Shown here piece after piece: positions 1 through 10,458 of a stretch of DNA of 32,261 nt. Position 1 is the first letter of the stretch; the number at the start of each line of letters is the position of its first letter. Origin of the DNA: an uncultured Pelagibacteraceae bacterium (lineage in GTDB: Bacteria; Pseudomonadota; Alphaproteobacteria; Pelagibacterales; Pelagibacteraceae); the NCBI GenBank assembly GCA_902632665.1, contig CACPDT010000008.1:1-32261 (forward strand). Direction: 5' to 3'. A program made the translations under genes and the position numbers. The notes below the pieces were generated by a model, which saw nothing but the letters and a program-made list of their open reading frames with translations, was not told the origin of the DNA and searched no databases.

Positions 1-656
1 TTGCAATTATTTTTGCTGCTTTGATTGATGGCTTAGATGGAAGAATAGCAAGACTTATAAAGGGGACCTCAAAAGTTGGAAAAGAATTAGACTCTCTAAC
101 GGATGTGATTAGTTTTGGAGTTGCTCCAGCATTCATTATGTATTTCTGGAAATTAAATACGCTAGGACGATTTGGATGGTTATTATGTTTAGTGTATGTA
201 ATCTGTGTTGCACTTAGACTAGCAAGATTTAATGTCAATTCTAACGAAGAACCTTCTTGGAAAGATAATTTTTTCCAAGGAGTACCATCTCCAGCTGGTG
301 CAATATTATTGTTAACTCCACTAATAATAAGCCTTAGCGGGTTTAATTACGTACAATTAAATTATACTATGATTGTTCCGGTATTTTTTGTTGTAACATC
401 GTTACTTTTGATAAGTAAATTTCCAAGCTATTCATTTAAAAAAATTGTTATACCTAGACGAACAACAATTTTTTTATTATTTGGAATAGTTTTCTTTTTT
501 GGTCTTTTACTAATCTATACATTCAACGTGATTGCAATAAGTGCTTTTGTTTACGTACTTTTATTACCAATAAGCTTTTTTCATTTTCAAAAATTAAAAA
601 AACAACATGAAAATGACAAAATTCAAGAGGATGATGATCTTGAAGACATACTTTAA
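1..656 (+). CDS. pssA: CDP-diacylglycerol--serine O-phosphatidyltransferase (5' truncated by window)
   Basis: Reading frame is open to the window edge; CDP-alcohol phosphatidyltransferase motif DGLDGRIARLIKGTSKVGKELDSLTD followed by hydrophobic TM segments. Confidence 0.9.
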   Translation, partial: AIIFAALIDGLDGRIARLIKGTSKVGKELDSLTDVISFGVAPAFIMYFWKLNTLGRFGWLLCLVYVICVALRLARFNVNSNEEPSWKDNFFQGVPSPAGAILLLTPLIISLSGFNYVQLNYTMIVPVFFVVTSLLLISKFPSYSFKKIVIPRRTTIFLLFGIVFFFGLLLIYTFNVIAISAFVYVLLLPISFFHFQKLKKQHENDKIQEDDDLEDIL

Positions 657-1567
657 TGAAAAAAAATACAATAGTTTCTCTTGCTGATGCTAACTATTTT
701 CCGTTATTAGAGGAATTAATTAATTCTATAAAAAGATTCAAAGAAAGTGAAAATATAGCCATTTGTATTCTTGATGCAGGCTTAAACAAAGATCAAAAAG
801 AAAAATTATTAAGTAAAGTAGATGAAGTTAAACCAGCAGAGTGGGATATTGAGGTTCCACAATCTAAAGTAAAAGAAAAAGAATGGCTTAAAAGCCAAGT
901 TTCAAGAGCATTTTTACCTAAATATTTTCCAAACTATGAAAAATATTTGTGGATTGATTGTGATGCTTGGGTAAATGATTGGAGTTCTGTTGAGCTTTAT
1001 TTTCAAGCTTGTAATAATGGAAAGCTTGGTATTACACAAACAATAGGACCTGGTTACAAAATCACTTCGAGAGTAAATTGGTTATTTGGCAAATTAGCAA
1101 TTATCAAATCACAAAATTTTAAACATGCCATAAAATCTAAAATTGGTATTAACAAAGCGAGAAAACTTGCATTTGCACCACATATAAATATTGGCGTTTT
1201 TTCTCTCGAAAAAAACTCAAAAGGATGGAGTTTATGGCAAAATAATTTGTCCAAGACACTAAAAGCTGGCAATATTTTTGGATCAGAGGGATTAGCGATA
1301 AATATGTCAGTTTATATTGATGAACTTGAAACAGAATTTTTACCCTTAAATTGTAATTGGATAACTAGCAATCTTTTGCCAAAATATGACGAAAATCAAA
1401 AAACATTTGTAGAGCCATATCTTCCAAATTACAAAATAGGCATAATGCACCTTGCAGCTGGAATATGGAAAGATGGTAAAGATATGCGAGTGGATAAGAG
1501 TATAGAAATAGAATTAGAAACTTTAAACAATAAAAAAATTACTAAAAGCTTAAGATTTGATACTTAA
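656..1567 (+). CDS. glycosyltransferase family protein (GT8-like)
   Basis: 303 aa; N-terminal VSLADANYFPLLEELINSI and DxD-type motif WIDCDAWV; 1-nt stop/start overlap (TAATG) with pssA. Confidence 0.6.
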   Translation: MKKNTIVSLADANYFPLLEELINSIKRFKESENIAICILDAGLNKDQKEKLLSKVDEVKPAEWDIEVPQSKVKEKEWLKSQVSRAFLPKYFPNYEKYLWIDCDAWVNDWSSVELYFQACNNGKLGITQTIGPGYKITSRVNWLFGKLAIIKSQNFKHAIKSKIGINKARKLAFAPHINIGVFSLEKNSKGWSLWQNNLSKTLKAGNIFGSEGLAINMSVYIDELETEFLPLNCNWITSNLLPKYDENQKTFVEPYLPNYKIGIMHLAAGIWKDGKDMRVDKSIEIELETLNNKKITKSLRFDT

Positions 1568-2179
1568 TTGAAAAAAAATAAAATTTCAAAAAATTGGATT
1601 AATAAACAAAGAAGAGACACTTATGTTCGCCAATCCAAAGTTGACGGGTACAGAGCAAGATCTGCGTATAAATTAATTGAAATTGATGAAAAGTTTAAAG
1701 TTTTTAAAGGCGGAATTTCTGTCATAGATATAGGTGCTGCACCAGGAAGCTGGTCGCAATATGCTTCAAAGGTTGTAAAAAATGGAACTATTATTTCAAT
1801 AGATTTAAAAAAAATGGAGGAAATAAAAAATACTATTCAAATCGAGGGTGATTTCACAGAACCCAATATTCAAGAGAAAATAAAAAAAAATCTTAAAAAT
1901 CCAATTGATGTAGTTATGTCTGATATGGCAGTAAATACGACTGGAATAAAAGATATTGATGCAATTCAAACTGGAGAGTTATGTAAAGAGGCAATGGTAT
2001 TTTCAAAAGATGTAATATCTGAAAAGGGTATTTTTGTTGCTAAAATATTTATGGGTAGATCCTTTAATGAAATTGTCGCACTAGGAAAAAAAATTTTTAA
2101 AGAAGTGAAGGTTTTTAAACCTAAGTCGAGTCGTAAAGGTTCTAAGGAGAGTTTTATCATTTGTAAAAATCTTAGATAG
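1568..2179 (+). CDS. rlmE: 23S rRNA (uridine-2'-O-)-methyltransferase RlmE/FtsJ
   Basis: RSAYKLIEIDEKFKVF...VIDIGAAPGSWSQYA...VMSDMAVNTTG...FVAKIF; TTG start directly after previous TAA. Confidence 0.9.
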   Translation: MKKNKISKNWINKQRRDTYVRQSKVDGYRARSAYKLIEIDEKFKVFKGGISVIDIGAAPGSWSQYASKVVKNGTIISIDLKKMEEIKNTIQIEGDFTEPNIQEKIKKNLKNPIDVVMSDMAVNTTGIKDIDAIQTGELCKEAMVFSKDVISEKGIFVAKIFMGRSFNEIVALGKKIFKEVKVFKPKSSRKGSKESFIICKNLR

Positions 2180-2216
2180 ACACTTTTAATTTAAAAGGAA
2201 TCATATATAAAAGATT

Positions 2217-3293
2217 ATGGTTCCTATAAAAGAAGCACTTACCTTTGATGATGTCACTTTAGCTCCAAAGTATTCTGAAATATTACCTTCAGAAGTCGAT
2301 ACGAGTATAAAATTAACAAATTCATTAAAACTTAAAATTCCACTCTTATCATCAGCAATGGATACAGTAACAGAAAGTAAAATGGCTATTGCTATTGCAA
2401 AAGCTGGTGGACTAGGAATAATCCACAGAAACTTAGATATCAAAAAACAAGTTCTAGAAGTTAAGAAAGTAAAAAAACAAAAATTACTTGTAGGTGCAGC
2501 TGTCGGGGCGGGGCCTAACGAGTTCAAAAGGGCTGAAGCACTTTTAAAAGAAAAACTGGATATGATTGTTGTGGACACTGCTCACGGACACACCAAAAAA
2601 GTTTCTGAAATAATTAGATTTATCAAAAAAATAAAAAACAAAAAAACAGCTCTATGTGCTGGAAATATAGCAACACCAGATGCAGCTAAATTTTTACTAA
2701 AATTAGGTGTTGATATAATTAAGGTTGGGATTGGTCCTGGCTCTATCTGCACAACTAGGCTGGTCGCGGGTATTGGAGTTCCTCAATTAAGTGCGATATT
2801 AAATGTGAGAAACGGCATAAAAAATAAAAATGTAAAAATTATTTCTGATGGAGGGATAAAATATTCAGGTGACCTCGCTAAAGCTTTTGCTGCTGGCGCT
2901 GATGCAGTCATGGTAGGTTCATTGTTTGCAGGAACTGATGAAACGCCAGGTAAACTCATTAAAAAAAATGGTAAACTATTTAAAAGTTTTAGAGGCATGG
3001 GCTCGGTAGGGGCGATGAACAAGGGCTCAGCTGATCGCTATTTTCAAAAAAAACAAAAAGATACTTCAAAGTATGTGCCCGAGGGAGTAGAGGGGCTAGC
3101 AAAATATAAAGGTAAAGTTGATAAAGTTATTTTTAAATTAGTTGGTGGATTAAAATCATCTATGGGTTATCTTGGCTCTAAACAGATAAAATATTTAAGA
3201 CATAAACCTCAATTTGTTAAAATTACAAAAGCTGGATTTTACGAAAGTATGGTTCATAATGTCGATATCGTAAAAAATGATAGAAAATACTAA
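2217..3293 (+). CDS. guaB: IMP dehydrogenase lacking the CBS (Bateman) domain
   Basis: [33 protein letters not shown] catalytic Cys loop, [18 protein letters not shown]; sequence passes directly from [13 protein letters not shown] to [11 protein letters not shown] with no CBS insert. Confidence 0.92.
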   Translation: MVPIKEALTFDDVTLAPKYSEILPSEVDTSIKLTNSLKLKIPLLSSAMDTVTESKMAIAIAKAGGLGIIHRNLDIKKQVLEVKKVKKQKLLVGAAVGAGPNEFKRAEALLKEKLDMIVVDTAHGHTKKVSEIIRFIKKIKNKKTALCAGNIATPDAAKFLLKLGVDIIKVGIGPGSICTTRLVAGIGVPQLSAILNVRNGIKNKNVKIISDGGIKYSGDLAKAFAAGADAVMVGSLFAGTDETPGKLIKKNGKLFKSFRGMGSVGAMNKGSADRYFQKKQKDTSKYVPEGVEGLAKYKGKVDKVIFKLVGGLKSSMGYLGSKQIKYLRHKPQFVKITKAGFYESMVHNVDIVKNDRKY

Positions 3294-3733
3294 TGACAAA
3301 AAAATTTAAATTAATTTTATTATTTTATATAGCAATCAATAGTTTATGTGTTTCTGTTGCAGATGAAAATTTTTTTAATAAAGGTTTAAAACTATTCAAA
3401 GATAAAAAATATGAGGATGCTAGGTTTATGTTTGAAAGAGGAATAGTCTTTAATCCTAAAGACTCAAACTCTTATCTCTACTTAGCAAAAATTTATAATA
3501 TTCAAGAAAATCAAAATAAAGAAGAGAAAAATTTGGAAGCAACGTTATTAATTGAGCCTAATAATGAAGAAGCAATATTAATGTCAATGAAGATAGCTTT
3601 AGAGAGATCTAATTATTCAAAAGTAAAAGACTTATCTAATACTTTTTCTAAGGTTTGCAAAAAACTCTGTAATGAAAATAAAGAAATTTTAGATACCCTT
3701 GCAAATTTAGAACCCAAAAAAAATGAGTCTTGA
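3293..3733 (+). CDS. secreted tetratricopeptide-repeat protein
   Basis: Signal peptide followed by TPR-like repeats ([40 protein letters not shown]); sits between guaB and guaA. Confidence 0.6.
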   Translation: MTKKFKLILLFYIAINSLCVSVADENFFNKGLKLFKDKKYEDARFMFERGIVFNPKDSNSYLYLAKIYNIQENQNKEEKNLEATLLIEPNNEEAILMSMKIALERSNYSKVKDLSNTFSKVCKKLCNENKEILDTLANLEPKKNES

Positions 3734-5285
3734 TAAAAATTTGAATAAAATCTTAATAATAGATTTTGGTTCACAATTTACTCAGTTAATAGCCAGGCGA
3801 ATAAGAGAGTCGGGAGTTTATTCTGAAATAATTAGTCATAAGAAGGTTAAAAATAAAAATATTGATAATTCAATTAAAGGAATAATTTTATCAGGCGGAC
3901 CATTAAATGTTTACCAAATTAATAAATATTCCTTTGATAAAAGGATTATCGAAAATCAAATACCAGTCTTAGGTATTTGTTTTGGTCATCAAATTTTATC
4001 AAAACTTAATGGAGGAAGAGTTAAACAATCAAAATATAGAGAGTTTGGATTAGCAAATATTCGCAAAAATAGGGAAAGTATTTTGACAAAAAACTTCTTT
4101 AATAAAAAAAATATTAATAAAGTTTGGATGAGTCACGCAGATCAAGTTTCGAAACTTCCCAAAAATTTCAGTGTTATTGCCTCAAGTCATAACTCGAAAT
4201 TTGCTATTATCGAAAACAAGAAAAAAAATTTTTATGGTGTCCAGTTTCATCCTGAAGTTACACATACACAAAATGGAAAAAGATTAATAAATAATTTTAT
4301 ATTTTTGATATGTAAAATTAAAAGAAATTGGTCATCAAAAGATCAAAAGATTAAATTGATAAAAGATGTTCAAAATCTAGTTGGTAAAAATAAAGTAATA
4401 TGTGCATTATCAGGTGGGGTTGATAGTAGTGTTGTCGCTCAGCTTTTGAATAAAGCTATTGGTAAAAAATTATTTTGTATCTTCGTTAACACGGGTCTTC
4501 TAAGAAAAAATGAGGAAATACAAGTAGTTAAAACTTTTAAAAAAAAATTAAAAATAAATCTGATCTATGTGAATGCAGAGAATGAATTTTTGAGAAAGCT
4601 CAACAATGTTTCTGATCCAGAGAAAAAAAGAAAAATAATTGGAAATTTATTTATCAAAATTTTTGAAAGATACGCTAAAAGAATAAAAAATGTAAAATTT
4701 TTGGCACAAGGAACGCTCTATCCAGATGTTATTGAAAGTAAGTCAGTGACTGGAAGCCAAACTTCAAAGATCAAATCTCATCATAATGTAGGTGGTTTAC
4801 CTAAAAAAATGAAACTTAAATTGGTAGAACCATTGAAATTTTTATTTAAAGATGAGGTTAGAAAATTAGGATTAGAATTAAAACTTAGTAAAAAAATTAT
4901 TTCAAGACACCCGTTTCCAGGGCCTGGTCTAGCGATAAGAATGCCCGGCATTATTACTAAAGAAAAAATTAAAATTTTAAAAGAAGCTGACAATTATTTT
5001 ATTCAAGCTTTAAGAGATCACAATTTATATAATAAGATTTGGCAAGCTTATGCTGCATTGCTTCCAGTCAAAACAGTGGGTGTAATGGGTGATAACCGAA
5101 CTTATGAATACTTGTGTTTATTAAGAGCAATTACATCCGAGGATGGAATGACAGCTGATTTTTATGACTTCAAAAAATCATTTATTCAAATGATTTCAAA
5201 TAAAATTGTAAATAGTATAAGAGGAATAAATAGGGTAGTTTATGATGTTACATCTAAACCACCAAGCACTATTGAACTTGAGTAA
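3723..5285 (+). CDS. guaA: GMP synthase (glutamine-hydrolysing)
   Basis: GATase motifs LGICFGHQ and [14 protein letters not shown]-PPase motif [11 protein letters not shown]-terminal [21 protein letters not shown]. Confidence 0.97.
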   Translation: MSLDKNLNKILIIDFGSQFTQLIARRIRESGVYSEIISHKKVKNKNIDNSIKGIILSGGPLNVYQINKYSFDKRIIENQIPVLGICFGHQILSKLNGGRVKQSKYREFGLANIRKNRESILTKNFFNKKNINKVWMSHADQVSKLPKNFSVIASSHNSKFAIIENKKKNFYGVQFHPEVTHTQNGKRLINNFIFLICKIKRNWSSKDQKIKLIKDVQNLVGKNKVICALSGGVDSSVVAQLLNKAIGKKLFCIFVNTGLLRKNEEIQVVKTFKKKLKINLIYVNAENEFLRKLNNVSDPEKKRKIIGNLFIKIFERYAKRIKNVKFLAQGTLYPDVIESKSVTGSQTSKIKSHHNVGGLPKKMKLKLVEPLKFLFKDEVRKLGLELKLSKKIISRHPFPGPGLAIRMPGIITKEKIKILKEADNYFIQALRDHNLYNKIWQAYAALLPVKTVGVMGDNRTYEYLCLLRAITSEDGMTADFYDFKKSFIQMISNKIVNSIRGINRVVYDVTSKPPSTIELE

Positions 5286-5295
5286 TTAAATTTTT

Positions 5296-6156
5296 ATGAA
5301 TGATCCATCAAAAAAACTTTTTAATATTATACATAAAAATAAAATTGATTGTAAATTTACGATAATAGAAATTGGTGCGCTAGAGTTGTCGAAAAAAGAA
5401 CCTTTTTATGAACTATTAGAGCATTTTCCAAATAGTAAAATCATAGGCTTTGAAATCGAGGAAAAAGTGTGTGATGAGATGAACTTAAAAGCCCCGAAAG
5501 GTGTAGAATATTATCCATACGCTCTTGGAGAAAAAAACGAGAAGAAAAAATTATATAATACTGAGCATCCTATGTGCACAAGTTTATACAAACCTAATGA
5601 AAAATTAATTCGTTTATATAACAATTTAGAATTTGCATATTTAAAAGATGAGTCTGAAACTGATACAATTACGCTCGATACTTTTGTCAATAAATACAAC
5701 ATAGATAATATTGATTTTATAAAGATAGATGTTCAAGGAGCTGAATTAGATATTTTTAAAGGTGGTAAGAATGTGCTTAAAAATGTCATAAAAATAATTT
5801 GTGAGGTTGAATTTGTACCACTATATGAGAGCCAACCTCTCTTTGGTGATGTGTGTAGTTTTTTAAAACATTATGACTTAATGTTTAATAAATTTTTAGG
5901 GTTTGCTGGTAGAACTCTTAAACCATTAATTGCAAATGAGGGTCCAAATGCAATATCGCAATATATGTGGTCTGATGCGGTATTCATTAGTCATGTTGAA
6001 AAGATTCAAAACTTAAGTGATGAAAAATTATTAAAACTAAGCCTATTATCAGCAATTTATAACAGTATAGACTTAGCTTACTTCTGTTTATTGATATATG
6101 ATAAGAGAAACTCTTCTAATATAGCTAAGGATTGGATAAATCCAAAACATGGATAA
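5296..6156 (+). CDS. FkbM-family methyltransferase
   Basis: IIEIGALELSKKEPFYELLEHFPNSKIIGFEIEE ... TLDTFVNKYNIDNIDFIKIDVQGAELDIFKGGKNVL, typical FkbM motif. Confidence 0.8.
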   Translation: MNDPSKKLFNIIHKNKIDCKFTIIEIGALELSKKEPFYELLEHFPNSKIIGFEIEEKVCDEMNLKAPKGVEYYPYALGEKNEKKKLYNTEHPMCTSLYKPNEKLIRLYNNLEFAYLKDESETDTITLDTFVNKYNIDNIDFIKIDVQGAELDIFKGGKNVLKNVIKIICEVEFVPLYESQPLFGDVCSFLKHYDLMFNKFLGFAGRTLKPLIANEGPNAISQYMWSDAVFISHVEKIQNLSDEKLLKLSLLSAIYNSIDLAYFCLLIYDKRNSSNIAKDWINPKHG

Positions 6157-6919
6157 GATTAAAAAAATTCAAAATAAAAAAAACAAATCAAAAATTCTTT
6201 GTCTCACTGCCTATTCAAAAAATTTTGCTGAAGAAGTCGATAAATATGTTGATATAGTTTTAGTTGGAGACTCTCTTGGTTCAGTTTTATATAATTACCC
6301 GTCAACAAAAAAAGTCACTCTAACTGAAATGATAAATCATTCAAAAAGCGTAAGATTGGGTGTTAAAAAAAGTTTGATGGTGGTTGATATGCCTTACAAA
6401 ACTTATGTTACCAAAAATCAAGCATTAAAAAATGCAAAAAATATAATTAAAAAAACAAAATGTGATGCTGTAAAACTTGAGGGTGGAAAAAAGATAATAA
6501 AACAAATAAAGTTTTTAATTCAAAATAATATACCTGTGATGGGGCATTTGGGATTACTACCTCAATCAACAAAAAAATTTAAATCTAAAGGTAAAACAAA
6601 TAAGGAAATAAAACAGCTTATTAATGATTCAATATTACTTCAGGAGAGTGGAGTTTTTGCAATAGTTTTAGAGTGTATTAAAACACCAATCGCAAAAAAA
6701 ATCTCACAAAATTTAAATATTCCAACGATTGGAATTGGATCCTCTGTACATTGCGATGGTCAAGTTCTTGTTACTGATGACTTAATTGGTTTAAATCAGA
6801 CAAATATTAAATTTGTTAAGAAATTTCTTAATGTAAGAAAATATATCAATATAGGTTTAAGAAAATTTGTTTCAGAGGTAAGGTCTAGTAAATATCCAAC
6901 TAAAAAACACTCATATTAG
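6149..6919 (+). CDS. panB: 3-methyl-2-oxobutanoate hydroxymethyltransferase
   Basis: CLTAYSKNFAEEVDKYVDIVLVGDSLG, VVDMPYKTY, AVKLEGG, PVMGHLGLLPQS, IGIGSSVHCDGQVLVTDDLIG. Confidence 0.93.
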   Translation: MDKIKKIQNKKNKSKILCLTAYSKNFAEEVDKYVDIVLVGDSLGSVLYNYPSTKKVTLTEMINHSKSVRLGVKKSLMVVDMPYKTYVTKNQALKNAKNIIKKTKCDAVKLEGGKKIIKQIKFLIQNNIPVMGHLGLLPQSTKKFKSKGKTNKEIKQLINDSILLQESGVFAIVLECIKTPIAKKISQNLNIPTIGIGSSVHCDGQVLVTDDLIGLNQTNIKFVKKFLNVRKYINIGLRKFVSEVRSSKYPTKKHSY

Positions 6920-7527
6920 AAATATTTCTTAAATTGTTCGTTTATTGTCAAAATTTCTAAGTCAACTAATCCACCAATGACTAATTGAAGTGCTACTAAA
7001 AGAATAAAACCTAAACCAACATAGGCAATCCATAAATGTTTTTGGATATAATTTGCCAAATATGTAGCCATTGCTCCAGTTAGAATAACTGATAAGACTA
7101 ATCCAAAAATCATAAAGCCAAAATTGCCTTTAGCAGCTCCCACAACACCAATTACATTGTCAAAACTAATTGTTATGTCCGCAAATAAAACTTTATAAAC
7201 ACTTTGAATATAGGATGGTTCTTTTGATTTTTTTGTTGGTGATTTTACCTTTTTTATTTCAAAAAGATCTTTTCTTAAATCGTTAACTATCCAGATTAAA
7301 AGTAAGCCACCTATAATTTTGATAAAATAAAATTCAAATAAGTATGTGGCAAACAATGCAAAAATAACTTTAAATATTAAAGCACCAGCAACCCCCCACA
7401 AAATGATTTGCCTTCTATTTTTTGGAGCAAAATTTGCAGCAATCAGACCAATTATTATCGCATTATCTGCTGCCAAGATTATATCGATAAAAATAATCTG
7501 AACTAATATGAGCGCTTCTTCTAACAA
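6916..7527 (-). CDS. TerC/YjbE-family integral membrane protein
   Basis: IDIILAADNAIIIGLIAANF and ADITISFDNVIGVVGAA motifs; multiple TM helices. Confidence 0.85.
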   Translation of the reverse strand: MLEEALILVQIIFIDIILAADNAIIIGLIAANFAPKNRRQIILWGVAGALIFKVIFALFATYLFEFYFIKIIGGLLLIWIVNDLRKDLFEIKKVKSPTKKSKEPSYIQSVYKVLFADITISFDNVIGVVGAAKGNFGFMIFGLVLSVILTGAMATYLANYIQKHLWIAYVGLGFILLVALQLVIGGLVDLEILTINEQFKKYF

Positions 7528-7640
7528 AGTAAGAGCATAGTATAAAATATTTAAAATAATTCAATTAAAAGTAGTATTATTTTTTTATTGATAATTATTT
7601 TAATACATAATGAAATAGTCTTAATAAAAATGGAGGACAA

Positions 7641-8612
7641 ATGAAATTCTTAAAATATTTATCAACTATTTTAGTTTCATTAATTTTGTCAATTAATCTT
7701 GCAATTGCTGAGAAATGGGACATGGCTCTAGCTTATGGAGCGGGGAACTTTCATTCTGCAAATGCAGCTGAATTCGCAAAAAATGTTACTGAAAAAAGTG
7801 GTGGCAAGTTAACAATTGTAACACACCCTGGTGGTTCGTTGTTTAAAGGTGGAGAAATTTTTAGAGCAGTAAGAACAGGTCAAGCTCAAATTGGTGAGAG
7901 ATTTATGTCAGCTTTAGGAAAAGAGGATCCGCTTTTAGAAGTAGACTCTCAACCTTTCTTAGCAACATCTTATTCTGATGCGATGAAATTATATAAAGCC
8001 TCTAAAGCTGAAATTGTTAAAGGATTAGACGAGAAAGGGTTGGTATTTCTTTATGCTGTACCGTGGCCAGCGCAAGGCTTGTATAGTAAAAAGGAAATTA
8101 ACTCTGTTGAAGATTTAAAAGGTCTTAAATTTAGAGCCTATAATTCTGCTACCATCAGAATAGCCGAGCTAACAGGAATGGCTCCTACAAAAATAGAGGC
8201 TGCTGAAATTAGTCAGGCGTTTTCTACAGGTGCAGTAGAAAGTATGATCACATCACCTACTACAGGTAAAAACTCAAAAATTTGGGAAAATGGTGTGAAA
8301 TATTTTTATGATATTGCAGCTTGGTTTCCAAAAAACATGATAATTGTGAACAAAGATGCTTGGAATAAACTAGATCAAGCAACTAAAGATCTTGTTATGA
8401 AACAAGCTGCTTTAGCTGAAAGAAAAGGTTGGCAATTATCAAAACAAGGAAATGTAGGTGACAAAAAAGCTTTAGCTGATGCTGGAATGGTAGTTGGCAA
8501 TGTTAATGCACCTTTACAAGCTCACTTTGAAAAAGTTGGAGAGACGATGGCTAAAGAATGGTCTCAAAAAGCTGGTTCAAGAGGAGCAGCAGTTTTATCA
8601 AGTTATAAATAA
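7641..8612 (+). CDS. dctP: TRAP transporter solute-binding protein (DctP family)
   Basis: Signal peptide MKFLKYLSTILVSLILSINLAIAEKW; DctP features GQAQIGERF, LKGLKFRAYNS; GGAGG ribosome-binding site at about 7631. Confidence 0.9.
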   Translation: MKFLKYLSTILVSLILSINLAIAEKWDMALAYGAGNFHSANAAEFAKNVTEKSGGKLTIVTHPGGSLFKGGEIFRAVRTGQAQIGERFMSALGKEDPLLEVDSQPFLATSYSDAMKLYKASKAEIVKGLDEKGLVFLYAVPWPAQGLYSKKEINSVEDLKGLKFRAYNSATIRIAELTGMAPTKIEAAEISQAFSTGAVESMITSPTTGKNSKIWENGVKYFYDIAAWFPKNMIIVNKDAWNKLDQATKDLVMKQAALAERKGWQLSKQGNVGDKKALADAGMVVGNVNAPLQAHFEKVGETMAKEWSQKAGSRGAAVLSSYK

Positions 8613-8628
8613 TTCAAATTTTAAATTT

Positions 8629-8656
8629 AAGGCCACTTAAAATTCTAAGTGGCCTT
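8629..8656 (+). promoter_or_regulatory. intra-operonic RNA hairpin between dctP and dctQ
   Basis: AAGGCCACTTA (8629-8639) / TAAGTGGCCTT (8646-8656), perfect 11-bp inverted repeat with 6-nt loop AAATTC; a T-T mismatch then AATT/AATT could extend the stem. Confidence 0.8.
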
Positions 8657-8664
8657 TAATTATT

Positions 8665-9147
8665 ATGTTAAAATCGTTAGATAGACATCTTAATAAACTT
8701 TATAAATTTTCAGGTTATGTTGCTGCTTTTTTTTTAATTTTAGTAGCAGTTTTTATACTTATTGGCGTCTCATCAAGAATATTTGGTTTTTATATCAGAG
8801 GTCTTGCAGAATATTCAGGTTATTGCATGGCTGCTGCATCTTTCTTTGCACTAGCTTACACTTTTGTAGAAGGTGGACATATTAGGATTACGCTTTTCCT
8901 GGAAAAATTTACAGGTTCAAAGAAAAAATTGATTGAAACTTGGTGCTTGAGTATGGCAAGTTTTTTTTCAGGATATCTAGCATTTTACTTTATCAAAATG
9001 TTAATTATTTCTTATAAATTTCAAGAACGTAGTGAAGGAGCTGATGAAATATTAATTTGGATACCCCAAATGAGCGTTGCAATTGGCTCAACAATATTTT
9101 TTATAAGTGTTTTTCATCAATTTATTTTAACAATCAAAAAGAATTAA
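8665..9147 (+). CDS. dctQ: TRAP transporter small permease (DctQ family)
   Basis: 160 aa with 4 TM helices, between dctP and dctM; FFALAYTFVEGGHIRITLF motif. Confidence 0.88.
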   Translation: MLKSLDRHLNKLYKFSGYVAAFFLILVAVFILIGVSSRIFGFYIRGLAEYSGYCMAAASFFALAYTFVEGGHIRITLFLEKFTGSKKKLIETWCLSMASFFSGYLAFYFIKMLIISYKFQERSEGADEILIWIPQMSVAIGSTIFFISVFHQFILTIKKN

Positions 9148-10458
9148 ATGGCTGAAATACTTTTAACAATTTTCTTCATCAGTGTTCTTTTGTTTTTTTT
9201 AGGATCTGGAATTTGGGTTGCGCTAAGTATGATTGGTGTATCTGCTATTGGTATGATGTTATTTACCTCAAGACCAGTTGGTGATGCAATGGCCACAACA
9301 ATATGGGGTACATCATCCTCTTGGACACTTACCGCATTACCACTATTCGTCTGGATGGGTGAGATTTTATTTAGGACAAAGCTTTCTGAAAATTTATTCA
9401 AAGGGTTATCTCCTTGGATGCAAAAATTACCAGGAGGTTTAATTCATGTTAATGTTGTTGGATGTGCATTATTTGCAGCAATTTCGGGTTCTTCAGCAGC
9501 AACCGTTGCAACAGTAGGCAAGATGTCTATTCCTGAATTAAGAAAAAGAAATTATCCAGAAAAAATCTTACTAGGTAGTTTGGCAGGTTCAGGAACATTA
9601 GGTTTGCTGATACCACCATCAATTATATTGATTATCTATGGCGTTGCTGTCCAAGAGTCTATAGCAAAATTATTTATTGCTGGGATTATTCCTGGGATAA
9701 TGATTGCACTAATATTCATGTCTTACGTAATTATTTGGTCGTTAATTAACAAAAAATCTATGCCAAAAATTATTGAGGAGTACTCATTTTTTGAAAAAAT
9801 AAAAAGATCAAAACAACTTTTGCCAGTAATAATTTTAATATTAGCTGTTATTGGATCGATTTATACAGGAATTGCAACAGCTACTGAGGCAGCTTCATTA
9901 GGAGTAGTTGGAGCATTAATATTATCTTACTTTCAAAAAAGTTTAACACTTAAAACTTTTAAATCCTCTTTACTTGGAGCAACTAAAACCTCTTGTATGA
10001 TCGCTTTTATTTTAGCAGGTTCAACATTTTTATCTTTAGCAATGGGGTTTACTGGATTGCCAAGAAATCTAGCTCTCTGGATCCAAAATATGGAATTATC
10101 TCCATATGTTTTGATATTTGTCTTAATGATCTTTTATATAATTTTAGGAATGTTTCTTGATGGTATTTCAGCAGTTGTTTTAACAATGGCAATCATTGAG
10201 CCCATGATTAGACAAGCAGGTTTTGATATGATTTGGTTTGGTATTTTTTTAGTCATTGTTGTTGAGATGGCACAAATCACCCCGCCAGTTGGTTTTAATT
10301 TATTTGTACTTCAAGGCATGGCAAAAAAAGATATGGGGTATATTGCAAGGAGTGCTTTCCCATTATTCTTATTAATGGTACTCGCAGTTATATTAGTTGT
10401 GATCTTTCCAGAAATAGCTTTATGGATGCCAGAGCAAATGATTAAAAATATAAATTAG
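9148..10458 (+). CDS. dctM: TRAP transporter large permease (DctM family)
   Basis: FAAISGSSAATVATVG, GSLAGSGTLGLLIPPSI, EMAQITPPVGFNLFVLQG: DctM signatures. Confidence 0.95.
   Translation: MAEILLTIFFISVLLFFLGSGIWVALSMIGVSAIGMMLFTSRPVGDAMATTIWGTSSSWTLTALPLFVWMGEILFRTKLSENLFKGLSPWMQKLPGGLIHVNVVGCALFAAISGSSAATVATVGKMSIPELRKRNYPEKILLGSLAGSGTLGLLIPPSIILIIYGVAVQESIAKLFIAGIIPGIMIALIFMSYVIIWSLINKKSMPKIIEEYSFFEKIKRSKQLLPVIILILAVIGSIYTGIATATEAASLGVVGALILSYFQKSLTLKTFKSSLLGATKTSCMIAFILAGSTFLSLAMGFTGLPRNLALWIQNMELSPYVLIFVLMIFYIILGMFLDGISAVVLTMAIIEPMIRQAGFDMIWFGIFLVIVVEMAQITPPVGFNLFVLQGMAKKDMGYIARSAFPLFLLMVLAVILVVIFPEIALWMPEQMIKNIN

Noticed and set aside
1054-1272. Antisense ORFs within genes (e.g. 1054..1272, 1966..2160, 2201..2578, 2783..3022, 4781..4993, 5511..5702, 16086..16331, 17903..18205, 30599..30868)
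   Set aside because: Each lies opposite a well-supported gene with recognisable motifs; no independent coding evidence
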